A DNA stretch of 64,000 bases from JAAYLU01 sp964426245 (GTDB lineage Bacteria > Synergistota > Synergistia > Synergistales > Aminobacteriaceae): the NCBI GenBank assembly GCA_964426245.1, contig CAYRPJ010000016.1, forward strand, positions 16,784-80,783. Direction: 5' to 3'. Below, piece by piece: positions 8,250 through 16,238 of this stretch. A program made the position numbers and the translations under genes. The notes under the pieces were generated by a model, which ran no database searches, had not been told where the DNA came from, and was given only the letters and a program-made list of their open reading frames with translations. The stretch's first letter is position 1. Each line of letters starts with the position of its first letter.

Positions 8250-9134
8250 GTGTGGACCGGATTGTTTCTTCAAACACTCATTACGGGTCTCTCGATAGGA
8301 GGCATTTACGCCCTGATGGCTGTGGGGTACTCCCTCGTCTTCAGCGTGCTCAACTTCAGCAACTTTGCTCACGGCGCGGTTATCATGCTCGGGGCTTACG
8401 TCGGGTTTGCCCTGGCGACGAAGTTCAGTCTGGGATTCGGCCTTGTTCTGGCCGGAAGCATCGCCGGCGCCGGGATAATCGCAGTGCTCAACGAGCGTCT
8501 TGCTTACTCGAGCCTGCGGAGACGCAAGGCTCCCTCTCTCTACCTGATGATCAGCGCGATGGGGTGTGCAGTCTTCCTTGAAAATATGGTGTATGCCACA
8601 ATCGGCTCCCGGTTCTACGCATTTCCCGAATTTTTCGGGCGGCAGGTGATCAGCCTGGGCGGCAGCAGCATCAGTCTCCTCGACGTGGGTGCGTTTCTTT
8701 TCGCCCTTACCGCTATCCTGGGGCTTCATCTCTTTATCAGCCGGACACGGACGGGCATCGCCATCCGCGCCGGAGTCTCCGACATGACCATGTGCTCCCT
8801 GATGGGAGTTGACCTGGATCGGCTCATCGCTATCGTCTTTCTGCTCGCGGGCGGCTTCGCGGGGGTCGCGGGAGTCTTTCTGGGTATAAAGTACCTCGTC
8901 TATCCGACCATGGGGTGGGTGACCAACAAAGCCTACATCGCGGCAGTCATCGGAGGTCTTGGAAGTCTTCCGGGGGCGCTCGCGGGAGGCCTTATCCTCG
9001 GCGTCGTGGAGACGTTCGTCTCGACCTACGTATCGAGCGTCCTCCGGGACGTCTTCAGCTTCACCCTTCTTATCGCGTTTCTCGTGCTGCGACCGAACGG
9101 TCTCCTCGGCCGTGACGGAGAGGAGAAGGTATAG
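8250..9134 (+). CDS. livH: Branched-chain amino acid ABC transporter permease
   Basis: 294 residues, strongly hydrophobic with about eight membrane segments; LivH-type inner membrane permease. Typical features are the N-terminal GLSIGGIYALMAVGYSLVF and the central segment around GLGSLPGALAGGLILGVVE. The start is uncertain: GTG 8250 is the most upstream in-frame start, but AAAGGA ends only one base before it, and a TTG at 8262 is 13 bases from the same site. It pairs with LivM to form the channel for Leu/Ile/Val import. livM begins 2 bases after its stop. Confidence 0.93.
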   Translation: MWTGLFLQTLITGLSIGGIYALMAVGYSLVFSVLNFSNFAHGAVIMLGAYVGFALATKFSLGFGLVLAGSIAGAGIIAVLNERLAYSSLRRRKAPSLYLMISAMGCAVFLENMVYATIGSRFYAFPEFFGRQVISLGGSSISLLDVGAFLFALTAILGLHLFISRTRTGIAIRAGVSDMTMCSLMGVDLDRLIAIVFLLAGGFAGVAGVFLGIKYLVYPTMGWVTNKAYIAAVIGGLGSLPGALAGGLILGVVETFVSTYVSSVLRDVFSFTLLIAFLVLRPNGLLGRDGEEKV

Positions 9135-9136
9135 CC

Positions 9137-10000
9137 ATGGACTATATTCTTTCCATCGTCATTCTCGCCGGCATCAACATGATCGCCGTCCTGGGCCTTT
9201 CGATCTTCACCGGATTCACAGGGCTCTTCTCGCTGGGGCACGCTGCTTTCGTCGCGGTGGGCGCCTATACGTCGGCAATCCTCACCTACTATTACTATGT
9301 GCCCTACTTTCTCGCCCTTGCGGCGGGAGCGGCGGCGGCGGGAGCCGTGAGCCTCGTTATCGGCGTTCCCACGCTGCGGGCGAAGCTGAGAAGCGACTAT
9401 TTCGCCATAGCAATCCTCGGTTTCGGCGAAGCGCTGAGAGTTCTTCTGGAGAATCTCGAAATCACGAACGGCGCCAGGGGACTCCCCGGCATCGACGACT
9501 TTACAACGCTGCCGATCGTGATCGCATGTCTCGCGGGAGGAGTCTTCATCGCCCGAAACTTCCTGCGTTCCCGGTGGGGGGTAGCGTGCATCGCAATCCG
9601 CGAGGATCCGATCGCCGCCGAGACCGCGGGAGTACGACTCTTCCGGACGCGGCTTCTCTCTCTCGTGGTCAGCGCCGTCTTCTGCGGATTGTCGGGAGGA
9701 CTTCTGGCGCATTTCCTCTCTTTCATCCAGCCGCAGATGTTCACACTGATCCAGTCCACGCAGCTTCTCGCGGCGGTGATCGCCGGCGGCATGGGGAGCA
9801 TCTCAGGGCCGCTCATCGCCTCCTTCGTCTTCATCGCGCTTCCCGAGGCTCTTCGTGTTGCGCAGATGTGGAGGCTGGTGGCCTACGGACTTCTTCTCGT
9901 CCTCATTATGGTCTATCGCCCGCAGGGGTTGATGGGCTATTCCGAGATTACAACATTTTTCCGGAGATCATCCGGCAGGGACGGGGGGCGCCGGTCATGA
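9137..10000 (+). CDS. livM: Branched-chain amino acid ABC transporter permease
   Basis: 287 residues, hydrophobic, LivM-type partner of LivH. It shows the family segment GLSIFTGFTGLFSLGHAAF near the N-terminus and GPLIASFVFIALPEALR near the C-terminus, and lacks the longer N-terminal region of the E. coli protein. ATG 9137 follows GGAGAAGG. Its TGA (9998-10000) overlaps the ATG of livG (9997), which indicates translational coupling. Confidence 0.93.
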   Translation: MDYILSIVILAGINMIAVLGLSIFTGFTGLFSLGHAAFVAVGAYTSAILTYYYYVPYFLALAAGAAAAGAVSLVIGVPTLRAKLRSDYFAIAILGFGEALRVLLENLEITNGARGLPGIDDFTTLPIVIACLAGGVFIARNFLRSRWGVACIAIREDPIAAETAGVRLFRTRLLSLVVSAVFCGLSGGLLAHFLSFIQPQMFTLIQSTQLLAAVIAGGMGSISGPLIASFVFIALPEALRVAQMWRLVAYGLLLVLIMVYRPQGLMGYSEITTFFRRSSGRDGGRRS

Positions 10001-10938
10001 AAAACGAACAGATTCTGCTCTCCGTATCGAACCTGACGAAGAATTTTGGCGGTATACGGGCAGTGGATTCCTTCTCCTTCGAAGTGCGGGAGGGCTCGGT
10101 GACGGGAATCATCGGGCCGAACGGCGCCGGGAAGACCACAGTTTTCAACCTCGTGACGGGACTCTATACTCCCACTTCTGGATCGATTCTCTTCCGGGGC
10201 GATGAGATAGGCGGCAACCGTCCCGATGCCATCGTCCGGAAAGGGATCGCGCGGACTTTCCAGAATATCCGCCTCTTCAACAGAAGGACGTGTCTGGAGA
10301 ATGTCCTGACGCCGTTGCTGCAGCGTGAAAAATGCAGCTTCGCGGGAGCCCTTCTTGGAATTCCGTCCGTCCGTCGGCTGGAGCGGGAGCTTCACGACAA
10401 GGCGCGCGGTCTTTTGGCCGATCTCGGGCTCGAAAAGTACGCTCTCTTCCAGGCGAGCAATCTCCCGTACGGACTTCAGCGAAAGCTCGAGATCGCGCGT
10501 GCGCTCGCCACGGAGCCCTCGCTGTTGCTGCTCGACGAACCGGCTGCCGGTATGAACCCGGAGGAGACACGGAATCTTGCGAATCTCATTGCGGAAGTAC
10601 GCGAAAAATTCGGCGTCACTATCCTGCTCATCGAGCATCACATGGATCTCGTCATGAACATATGCTCGCCCATCGTGGTGATGAATTTCGGCGGGCTCCT
10701 CGCAACGGGAACACCGGACGAGGTCCGGGCCGATCCGAAAGTCGTCGCCGCATACCTGGGGACAAGCAGACGACCGACGAACGCCGCGACCGAAGAGAGC
10801 GGCAAGGAGTCGTGTCGGTCGTTTGGTGCGCATGTACCTGGCGCTACAAGCAGACGACCGACGAACGCCGCGACCGAAGGGGAAGGTGCGGATGCAACCG
10901 GCGTAAAAGGAGAAAACAATGAACGCTTTGGGAATTAA
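9997..10938 (+). CDS. livG: Branched-chain amino acid ABC transporter ATPase, with extended C-terminus
   Basis: 313 residues. Walker A is GPNGAGKTT, a signature-like stretch is LPYGLQRKLEIARALA, and Walker B is LLLLDEPAAGMNP; an H-loop (LLIEHHMD) follows. LivG proteins usually end near residue 255 at a VxxAYLG sequence, and here VVAAYLG is at about 10741-10761. After it come some 58 extra residues encoded by a degenerate tandem duplication (two identical 34-base units 84 bases apart). The peptide TSRRPTNAATE therefore appears twice. The frame then overlaps the livF start by 20 bases. The ATPase core looks intact, so the tail is probably tolerated rather than functional. The long open frame upstream of 9997 is antisense-like noise, not a fusion. 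Confidence 0.93.
   Translation: MKNEQILLSVSNLTKNFGGIRAVDSFSFEVREGSVTGIIGPNGAGKTTVFNLVTGLYTPTSGSILFRGDEIGGNRPDAIVRKGIARTFQNIRLFNRRTCLENVLTPLLQREKCSFAGALLGIPSVRRLERELHDKARGLLADLGLEKYALFQASNLPYGLQRKLEIARALATEPSLLLLDEPAAGMNPEETRNLANLIAEVREKFGVTILLIEHHMDLVMNICSPIVVMNFGGLLATGTPDEVRADPKVVAAYLGTSRRPTNAATEESGKESCRSFGAHVPGATSRRPTNAATEGEGADATGVKGENNERFGN
10762..10879 (+). repeat. Direct repeat pair in the livG tail (34 bases, 84-base period)
   Basis: Identical 34-base copies at 10762-10795 and 10846-10879, in the same frame. The sequence before each copy is also similar (GTCGTC...TACCTGG before the first, GTCGTT...TACCTGG before the second), which suggests duplication of the original livG end followed by small indels. 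ACGACCGAC (10770-10778) is the exact reverse complement of GTCGGTCGT (10814-10822), so a hairpin can form between the copies. Confidence 0.9.
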
Positions 10939-11626
10939 GGATCTCAATGTCCACTATGGAACCATCCATGCCGTACAGGGTGTCTCCTTTTCCATGAAGG
11001 AGAAGGAGATCGTTTCCATCGTCGGTTCGAACGGCGCGGGCAAGTCGACCATCATGTGGACCCTTGCCGGAGTGGTGGGGCGCTCGGGAGGGGATATCGA
11101 AATTTTCGGGACCCCTCTCCCTTCGAAGCCGCACGAGATCGTCGCTCGAGGATTAGCTCTGGTTCCAGAACGCCGGCGCCTCTTTTCCTCCCTGACGGTA
11201 TCGGAAAACCTGGTTATGGGCGCGTATCGCCGGAGAGACATGGCGGTCGTCGAACAGGATATGGAGCGTTGTTTCCGTCTTTTCCCCATTCTGAAACAGC
11301 GTTTGAAGCAGCGTTCGGGCACGCTCTCCGGAGGTGAGCAGCAGATGCTCGCCATATCCAGGGCGCTCATGAGCAGACCGAAGATCCTGCTGCTGGATGA
11401 ACCCTCGCTCGGCTTGGCTCCGCTCCTCGTCGAAACGCTCATGGAGACGATACTGCAGATACGCGGGGAGGGCATGACGGTGCTCCTGGTCGAACAGAAC
11501 GCGACGCAGGCGCTGGAGATCAGCGACAGGGGATTTATTCTCGATGCGGGACGTTTCCTGAAAAGCGGTTCGGGTCCTGAACTCGCCGGGGATCCCGAGA
11601 TACGGAAAGCGTATCTCGGAGGGTAG
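10919..11626 (+). CDS. livF: Branched-chain amino acid ABC transporter ATPase
   Basis: 235 residues, the usual LivF length. Walker A is GSNGAGKST, the signature is LSGGEQQMLAISRALM, Walker B is ILLLDEPSLGLAP, and the switch region is LLVEQNATQALEI. ATG 10919 follows AAGGAG by six bases. It overlaps the extended livG end by 20 bases. It pairs with LivG to power the LivHM channel. A strong hairpin terminator follows 37 bases after the stop. Confidence 0.95.
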   Translation: MNALGIKDLNVHYGTIHAVQGVSFSMKEKEIVSIVGSNGAGKSTIMWTLAGVVGRSGGDIEIFGTPLPSKPHEIVARGLALVPERRRLFSSLTVSENLVMGAYRRRDMAVVEQDMERCFRLFPILKQRLKQRSGTLSGGEQQMLAISRALMSRPKILLLDEPSLGLAPLLVETLMETILQIRGEGMTVLLVEQNATQALEISDRGFILDAGRFLKSGSGPELAGDPEIRKAYLGG

Positions 11627-11662
11627 CATCCGTTTCATATTTGTCAGCGGATCGGAAAAATT

Positions 11663-11702
11663 CGGCGGAGCCGTCTGCGCTAAGGCTCCGCCGATCATTT
11701 TT
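11663..11702. terminator. Terminator between convergent livF and metF
   Basis: A 10-base perfect stem (CGGCGGAGCC at 11663-11672 with GGCTCCGCCG at 11684-11693) followed on plus by ATCATTTTTA. On minus, A-rich sequence before the stem gives a T-rich tail (AATTTTTCC), so it may work in both directions. Confidence 0.85.
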
Positions 11703-11721
11703 ACTTTCTGGGGGATTCCTT

Positions 11722-12618
11722 TCAGGCGGGTTCTCTTGCTCCCGTGAGTGTCTTCCTGACCGTCGAAAGCCTCGTCATGATCTTCCCTGCGACTTCCGGC
11801 CGGTTCATGGTATAGATATGAATTCCGTCCGCGCCCCAGGAGAGCAGGTCGATGATCTGCTCGGTCGCGTAGGCTATCCCGGCCTCCGCGAGGGCTTCGG
11901 GCGAATGCTCGTAGCGGGACATGATCCGTGCGAAACGCGGCGGTATCGAAGCGCCGCAGAGAGAGACGATCCTGCCGATCTGCCTGGCGTTGAGAACCGG
12001 CATAATGCCGGCAAGCACTGGAATAGCGACCCCGGCGGCACGAACCTTGTCCATGAAGCGGAAGAAGATCTCGTTGTCGAAGAAGAGCTGCGTGATCAAA
12101 AAATCCGCCCCGGCATCCACTTTCTCTTTCAGGTGCACGATATCCTGTTCCAGTGAGGGACATTCCGGGTGTCCCTCCGGATAGGCAGCGGCGCCGAGTG
12201 AAAAATCACGAAAATGCCCCCGCCGGATGTGGCGGATTAAGTCAGCGGCATATTTGAAGGAGTTCTCGCACGGTTCGCCCTCCGGCCGCGGATCGCCGCG
12301 AAGCGCAAGGATATTGCAGACCCCTTCCTGTTCCAGGTCGGCAAGAACGCGTTCGACCTCGGCGGGTGAAGAACCCATGCAGGTTAAATGGGCAAGGGAA
12401 ACGAGCCCCCAGCGATTATTGACGGCTGACGCGATTTCGACGGTGCGGTCACGGCTGCTTCCTCCCGCTCCGTAGGTAACGCTGATGAAGTCCGGAGAGT
12501 ACCTCTTCAGTCCCGCCACGGTATCGAACACCGTTTCGATAGGCGTTTCCGGCTTGGGAGGAAAAATCTCGAAGGATATGACGGGCCGCGTACTGGAAAG
12601 CAGCTCACGGATGAACAT
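11722..12618 (-). CDS. metF: 5,10-methylenetetrahydrofolate reductase
   Basis: 298 residues, the usual size for bacterial MetF, a flavin TIM-barrel enzyme that makes 5-methyl-THF for methionine synthesis. Visible family features: an N-terminal FEIFPPKPETP, VTYGAGGSSRDRTVEIA, LTCMGSSPAEV, NILALRGDPRPEGE, and DFLITQLFFDNE. ATG at 12618 follows AAGGAG by about 11 bases; that site overlaps the end of metH. The two genes are 6 bases apart and form a minus-strand metH-metF operon, producer and consumer of methyl-THF. Confidence 0.95.
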   Translation of the reverse strand: MFIRELLSSTRPVISFEIFPPKPETPIETVFDTVAGLKRYSPDFISVTYGAGGSSRDRTVEIASAVNNRWGLVSLAHLTCMGSSPAEVERVLADLEQEGVCNILALRGDPRPEGEPCENSFKYAADLIRHIRRGHFRDFSLGAAAYPEGHPECPSLEQDIVHLKEKVDAGADFLITQLFFDNEIFFRFMDKVRAAGVAIPVLAGIMPVLNARQIGRIVSLCGASIPPRFARIMSRYEHSPEALAEAGIAYATEQIIDLLSWGADGIHIYTMNRPEVAGKIMTRLSTVRKTLTGAREPA

Positions 12619-12624
12619 ATTGAT

Positions 12625-15087
12625 TCAGCTCCTTTTGGAAGATGGTGTTCTGGATGCCATGAGCGACTCCACGAGACGGACGGAGCTTACCGCATCCGGT
12701 GCGTAGCCGTGGGCGCCGATACGACGTGCAAATTCCTCGTCCACAGATGCTCCGCCGACGATCACGAAGACGCCGGGAAGGCGCCGCAGGATCTCTTCGG
12801 TTGTTGAGGCCATGTTCTTCATTGTCGAGGTCATCAGGGCGGAAAGCCCGATGAAATCGAAGTTTCCCCGCTCCGCCTCTTCCAGAATAACGCTCGAAGG
12901 GACATCCTTCCCGAGGTCGACGACATTGAAGCCGTGACTTTTCAGCACGGTTCCGACCACGTTCTTGCCGAGGTCGTGAAGATCGCCTTCGACCGTGGCC
13001 AGCAGAACATTTCCCCTTGATGCGATCCCGCCCGAACGTTCGAACAGTTCCATTGCAATGCCGCAGACCCGCTGGGCAGTTTCAGCCGAGGAGATGAGCT
13101 GAGGGAGAAAGCAGTTCCCGCGATCGTATTGTCTGCCGACTTCTTCAAGGGATGGAATGACCCCTTGGTTGACGATGTCGAGAGGGGATGATCCCGATGA
13201 TAGAAGCGTTTGCGCCTGTTCTTCCGCCTGCTGAACGTCTCCGTGGAGAACAGCGAGCCCCAGCGGAAGATACTCTGCGGCGACGGCGAGGGATTCGGAC
13301 TCCGCAGACTTCTCCCGCGCGTCCGCTCGGGGAGAAGAAACGGTCGTATCATGCGCGAAGAAGCTCTGTGCCGCGGAGAGAAACCGTTTTCCCCCGATAT
13401 CTCTCCCTGCAAGGACCTCCGATGCGGCAAGAGTTTCCATCATGCCCCGGTCAAGCGGGTTCATGATGGCGCAATCAAGGCCGGCGGCGACCGCCATGGC
13501 GAGGAAGGTTCTGTTCAGAAGCGACCGTGCCGGCATTCCGTGAGAGACGTTGCTCAGTCCGAGGACCGAGGTTATTCCCTCCTCCCGGAGAAAGGAGAGC
13601 GCTGCAAGGGTGACGGCGGGTGCGGCACTGTCGGCTCCCACTGCCAGAGTGAGCCCGTCCACCACGAGCCCCTCGCGCGGAAAGTCCAGGGAGTCCGCGG
13701 CGGAGAGAATCCTTCGGATGACGTTTATTCTTGCCTCCACACTTTCCGGAAGGCCGCTTTCGTCGAGAGGAAGAACAGCGGCGACAGCGCCGTGCCTCTT
13801 GGCGAGGGCAAGCCCGGGAAAGAGGGAGTCTTCCTTCGCGGTGAAGGAGTTGATCAGGGGGATGCCGGTGACCGTGAGAAGTCCCGACTCGAGGACAGAT
13901 GCACTGTCGCTGTCGATCGAGACGGGAAGCGACGTGGACTGTCCGACGGCCGTCACCGCGGCGGACATTGCGGCGGACTGGTCGATCGACGGAAGACCGA
14001 CGTTCACGTCGATTATGTGAGCGCCGGCGTCGGTCTGAAGGCGGGCTTCCTCGCGGAGCGTCGTCCAGACAAATTTTCCGATCTCCTCCCGAAGTGGGGA
14101 CTTCCTGGATACGTTGATCCGCTCGCCGATGATACGGAAGGGGTGACAAGCTCCTGCGAGTACAAGACGGCTCCGGCTCGCCAGGGGCGTTCCCTTTTCA
14201 GGGGAGTGTTTTTTTACCGGAATTTCCCGAACGGCGCCGGCGAGGGCGGCGATGTGACCAGGCGTGGTACCGCAGCATCCACCGATCACATCGGCGCCGG
14301 CCTCTGCCAGTCGGGTTCCCCACGATGCAAAGACCTCCGGGGAGCGGTACTCCTGATTTCCCGGAAGACCGGCATTGGCATAGACAAAGACTGGAATGCC
14401 CGCGTGTTCGGAGAGGATTCCTACGGTCTGAACATACTCTTCCGGACCCACGCCGCAGTTGGCTCCTACTCCGGCGGCGCCCTGGAATGCAGCCCACCGG
14501 GCCGCGACCTCGGGAGGGGTTCCCGTCACCGTCCTTCCTTTCTGGTCGAAAGTGAAGCTCACCACGAAAGCTCCATCAGGAACAAGATCCTTAGCCGCGA
14601 GAACCGCCGCTTTCGCCTCCCTGAGGTCGATCATCGTCTCGATGAGGAGGAAATCCGCACCGCCTTCGAGCAGTCCTTCCATCTGCGTGCGGAAGGAACG
14701 GTAGGCATCATCGAAGGAGAGGGGGCCGAAAGGCGCCAGGAGCTCTCCGAGAGGTCCTACAGAGCCCGCTACCAGCACATTCTCTCCGGCAGCCGATTTT
14801 GCAAGGCGTGCGGCTTCCGCGTTTATCTCCCTCGCCCTGCCATCGAGGCCCCGGTGCGCCATCTTCAGCGGGCTTCCGCCGAAAGTATTCGTCTCGAGAA
14901 TTCTAGCCCCGGCGTTTTGGTAGGCAGTATGTATGTCTTTCAGGACATCGGGGCGGAAAAGGTTCATCTCCTCAGGCAGCATAGGGGGATTCCACCCGTT
15001 TTCTGCAAGGAGCGTTCCCATGCCTCCGTCGAGGAGCACGACTCCCCTTTGTTCTTCGATCCAACGAATGAGTTGATTCCTTTTCAT
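12625..15087 (-). CDS. metH: Cobalamin-dependent methionine synthase, short form without reactivation domain
   Basis: 820 residues from the chosen ATG at 15087 (preceded by GAGGGGGAAG); an upstream in-frame start would add 11 residues with no ribosome site. Domains: homocysteine methyltransferase (about 1-290) with zinc ligands Cys211 and Cys271-Cys272 (GGCCGTT); pterin-binding barrel (about 315-580, RIIGERINVSRK); B12 cap and B12-binding domains (about 590-815) with the cobalt-ligating motif EGDLHDLGKNVVG. E. coli MetH is about 1,230 residues and ends with an AdoMet-binding reactivation domain, which is absent here. Such short forms occur in anaerobes and need a separate reactivase, which is not seen in this window. 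No cobalamin or SAM riboswitch is evident upstream. Confidence 0.95.
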   Translation of the reverse strand: MKRNQLIRWIEEQRGVVLLDGGMGTLLAENGWNPPMLPEEMNLFRPDVLKDIHTAYQNAGARILETNTFGGSPLKMAHRGLDGRAREINAEAARLAKSAAGENVLVAGSVGPLGELLAPFGPLSFDDAYRSFRTQMEGLLEGGADFLLIETMIDLREAKAAVLAAKDLVPDGAFVVSFTFDQKGRTVTGTPPEVAARWAAFQGAAGVGANCGVGPEEYVQTVGILSEHAGIPVFVYANAGLPGNQEYRSPEVFASWGTRLAEAGADVIGGCCGTTPGHIAALAGAVREIPVKKHSPEKGTPLASRSRLVLAGACHPFRIIGERINVSRKSPLREEIGKFVWTTLREEARLQTDAGAHIIDVNVGLPSIDQSAAMSAAVTAVGQSTSLPVSIDSDSASVLESGLLTVTGIPLINSFTAKEDSLFPGLALAKRHGAVAAVLPLDESGLPESVEARINVIRRILSAADSLDFPREGLVVDGLTLAVGADSAAPAVTLAALSFLREEGITSVLGLSNVSHGMPARSLLNRTFLAMAVAAGLDCAIMNPLDRGMMETLAASEVLAGRDIGGKRFLSAAQSFFAHDTTVSSPRADAREKSAESESLAVAAEYLPLGLAVLHGDVQQAEEQAQTLLSSGSSPLDIVNQGVIPSLEEVGRQYDRGNCFLPQLISSAETAQRVCGIAMELFERSGGIASRGNVLLATVEGDLHDLGKNVVGTVLKSHGFNVVDLGKDVPSSVILEEAERGNFDFIGLSALMTSTMKNMASTTEEILRRLPGVFVIVGGASVDEEFARRIGAHGYAPDAVSSVRLVESLMASRTPSSKRS

Positions 15088-15187
15088 GCTTCTTCCCCCT
15101 CGGACTTTGTATAAGTACATTAATATAGCAAAAAGACTCGCCGAAGGATAGTGTTAAAATTGAGCATGAAGAAATAAGGAGAATCGA

Positions 15188-15313
15188 ATGTTCGCGCGCG
15201 TGTTTTCCTTTTCTCAACGGTCCGCCTCCGGCAACGGATTGCTCAAAGCGTCCTTCCAGGATGCATCGCGTGTTCCGGTTGCGCGGACCGACTTTCTGGA
15301 GGTGTATCCATGA
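15188..15313 (+). CDS. Small ORF (41 residues) translationally coupled to dapF
   Basis: ATG at 15188 has a consensus site AAGGAG (15176-15181) six bases upstream. The frame runs 41 codons and its TGA (15311-15313) overlaps the dapF ATG as ATGA. The peptide begins MFARVFSFSQRSASGNGL; it has no membrane segment, lipobox or recognisable domain. Either it is a small protein or a leader whose translation delivers ribosomes to dapF, although dapF also has its own GGAGGTG. Coding status is inferred from the ribosome site and the overlap only. Confidence 0.5.
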   Translation: MFARVFSFSQRSASGNGLLKASFQDASRVPVARTDFLEVYP

Positions 15314-16149
15314 TTCCTTTTGTAAAGATGCAGGGAAACGGAAATGATTTCATAGTGTTGGACAATCGGGACGGGCGCTTCTCTTCCGGCGATCTCGTCT
15401 CTTTGGCGCGGAGAAGCTGTCCGAGAAGAAGCTCTCTGGGTGCGGACGGACTTCTTGTTGTCGAGAAGGCGGAGAATGCCGACTTTACGATGCGCCTTTT
15501 CAACGCGGACGGTAGTGAAGGTGAAATGTGCGGGAACGGGGCGCGCTGTGTCGCCCGATACGCATTCGAGAAAAAAATCGCGGGGAAAACGCAGTCATTC
15601 TCCACCCTTGCAGGAACGATGCGCGCAGCCGTGCATCCTCCTTTCGTGGAACTCGACATGGGAAGAATTCCGCTGACCGAAGGTTGGTTCAACCGTCCCC
15701 TTACCGTCGGAGAACGGACCTTCAAGTCTTCATATCTTCTGGTCGGTGTTCCGCATGTCGTCTTTTTCCTCGATGAAGAGGAGCTTTCGCGTGAAGAGAT
15801 GATCGTTGTGGGGCGGGAGGTCCGGCACACCTACGCGCTGTTCCCGTACGGAGCGAACGTGAACTTTGTCCTTCCGCGGGACGATGCGCATATTGCTTCC
15901 GTGACGTACGAAAGAGGAGTCGAGGATCTGACCGACTCCTGCGGTACCGGGTCAACTGCTTCCGCTATTGCGTGGACTCTCCGATATAATTCCCGGCCCG
16001 ATTCTGCCGCCGTCGAGGTCGCGAATCCCGGAGGGATCAATTTCGTCTTTCTTCATTTCGGAGCAGAAGGGGATTATGTAGAAGCATCTCTCAAAGGGAA
16101 AACCGTAATTGTTGCAGAGGGGCATCTTGTCGAGGAGATTGAGGGATAA
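15310..16149 (+). CDS. dapF: Diaminopimelate epimerase
   Basis: 279 residues. It interconverts LL- and meso-diaminopimelate for lysine and peptidoglycan. The N-terminal MQGNGNDFIVLDN and both catalytic cysteines are visible: one in GEMCGNGARCVARY and one in TDSCGTGSTASA. ATG 15310 follows GGAGGTG by 5 bases and overlaps the stop of a small upstream ORF. lysA, the next enzyme for lysine, is 9 kb away and has its own tRNA-controlled leader, so the two steps are regulated separately. Confidence 0.96.
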   Translation: MIPFVKMQGNGNDFIVLDNRDGRFSSGDLVSLARRSCPRRSSLGADGLLVVEKAENADFTMRLFNADGSEGEMCGNGARCVARYAFEKKIAGKTQSFSTLAGTMRAAVHPPFVELDMGRIPLTEGWFNRPLTVGERTFKSSYLLVGVPHVVFFLDEEELSREEMIVVGREVRHTYALFPYGANVNFVLPRDDAHIASVTYERGVEDLTDSCGTGSTASAIAWTLRYNSRPDSAAVEVANPGGINFVFLHFGAEGDYVEASLKGKTVIVAEGHLVEEIEG

Positions 16150-16151
16150 AA

Positions 16152-16160
16152 TGTTATAAT
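16152..16160 (+). promoter_or_regulatory. Possible extended -10 promoter before the AsmA/TamB-like gene
   Basis: TGTTATAAT: TG one base before a perfect TATAAT (16155-16160). No good -35 at 16-18 bases. It lies directly after dapF and 79 bases before the next start. Confidence 0.5.
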
Positions 16161-16238
16161 GAATTGATATGTGTTCTTTGCAATGAAGGATGCGGAATGA
16201 CTCCACACCTTTTTGGTGTGAAGAAAGGGAGGGATATC

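Noticed and set aside
10762..10879. CRISPR-like direct repeats
   Set aside because: Only two copies, inside a reading frame, with no further repeats or cas genes.
8959..10938. A 659-residue fusion of an Arg/Ser-rich region with the LivG ATPase
   Set aside because: The first 346 codons are an out-of-frame reading of livH and livM. ATG 9997, overlapping the livM stop, is the real livG start.
13210..15114. A 634-codon open frame on plus across metH
   Set aside because: It is antisense to a gene with all MetH motifs, has Arg/Gly/Ser-rich composition typical of G+C-rich shadow frames and no domain.
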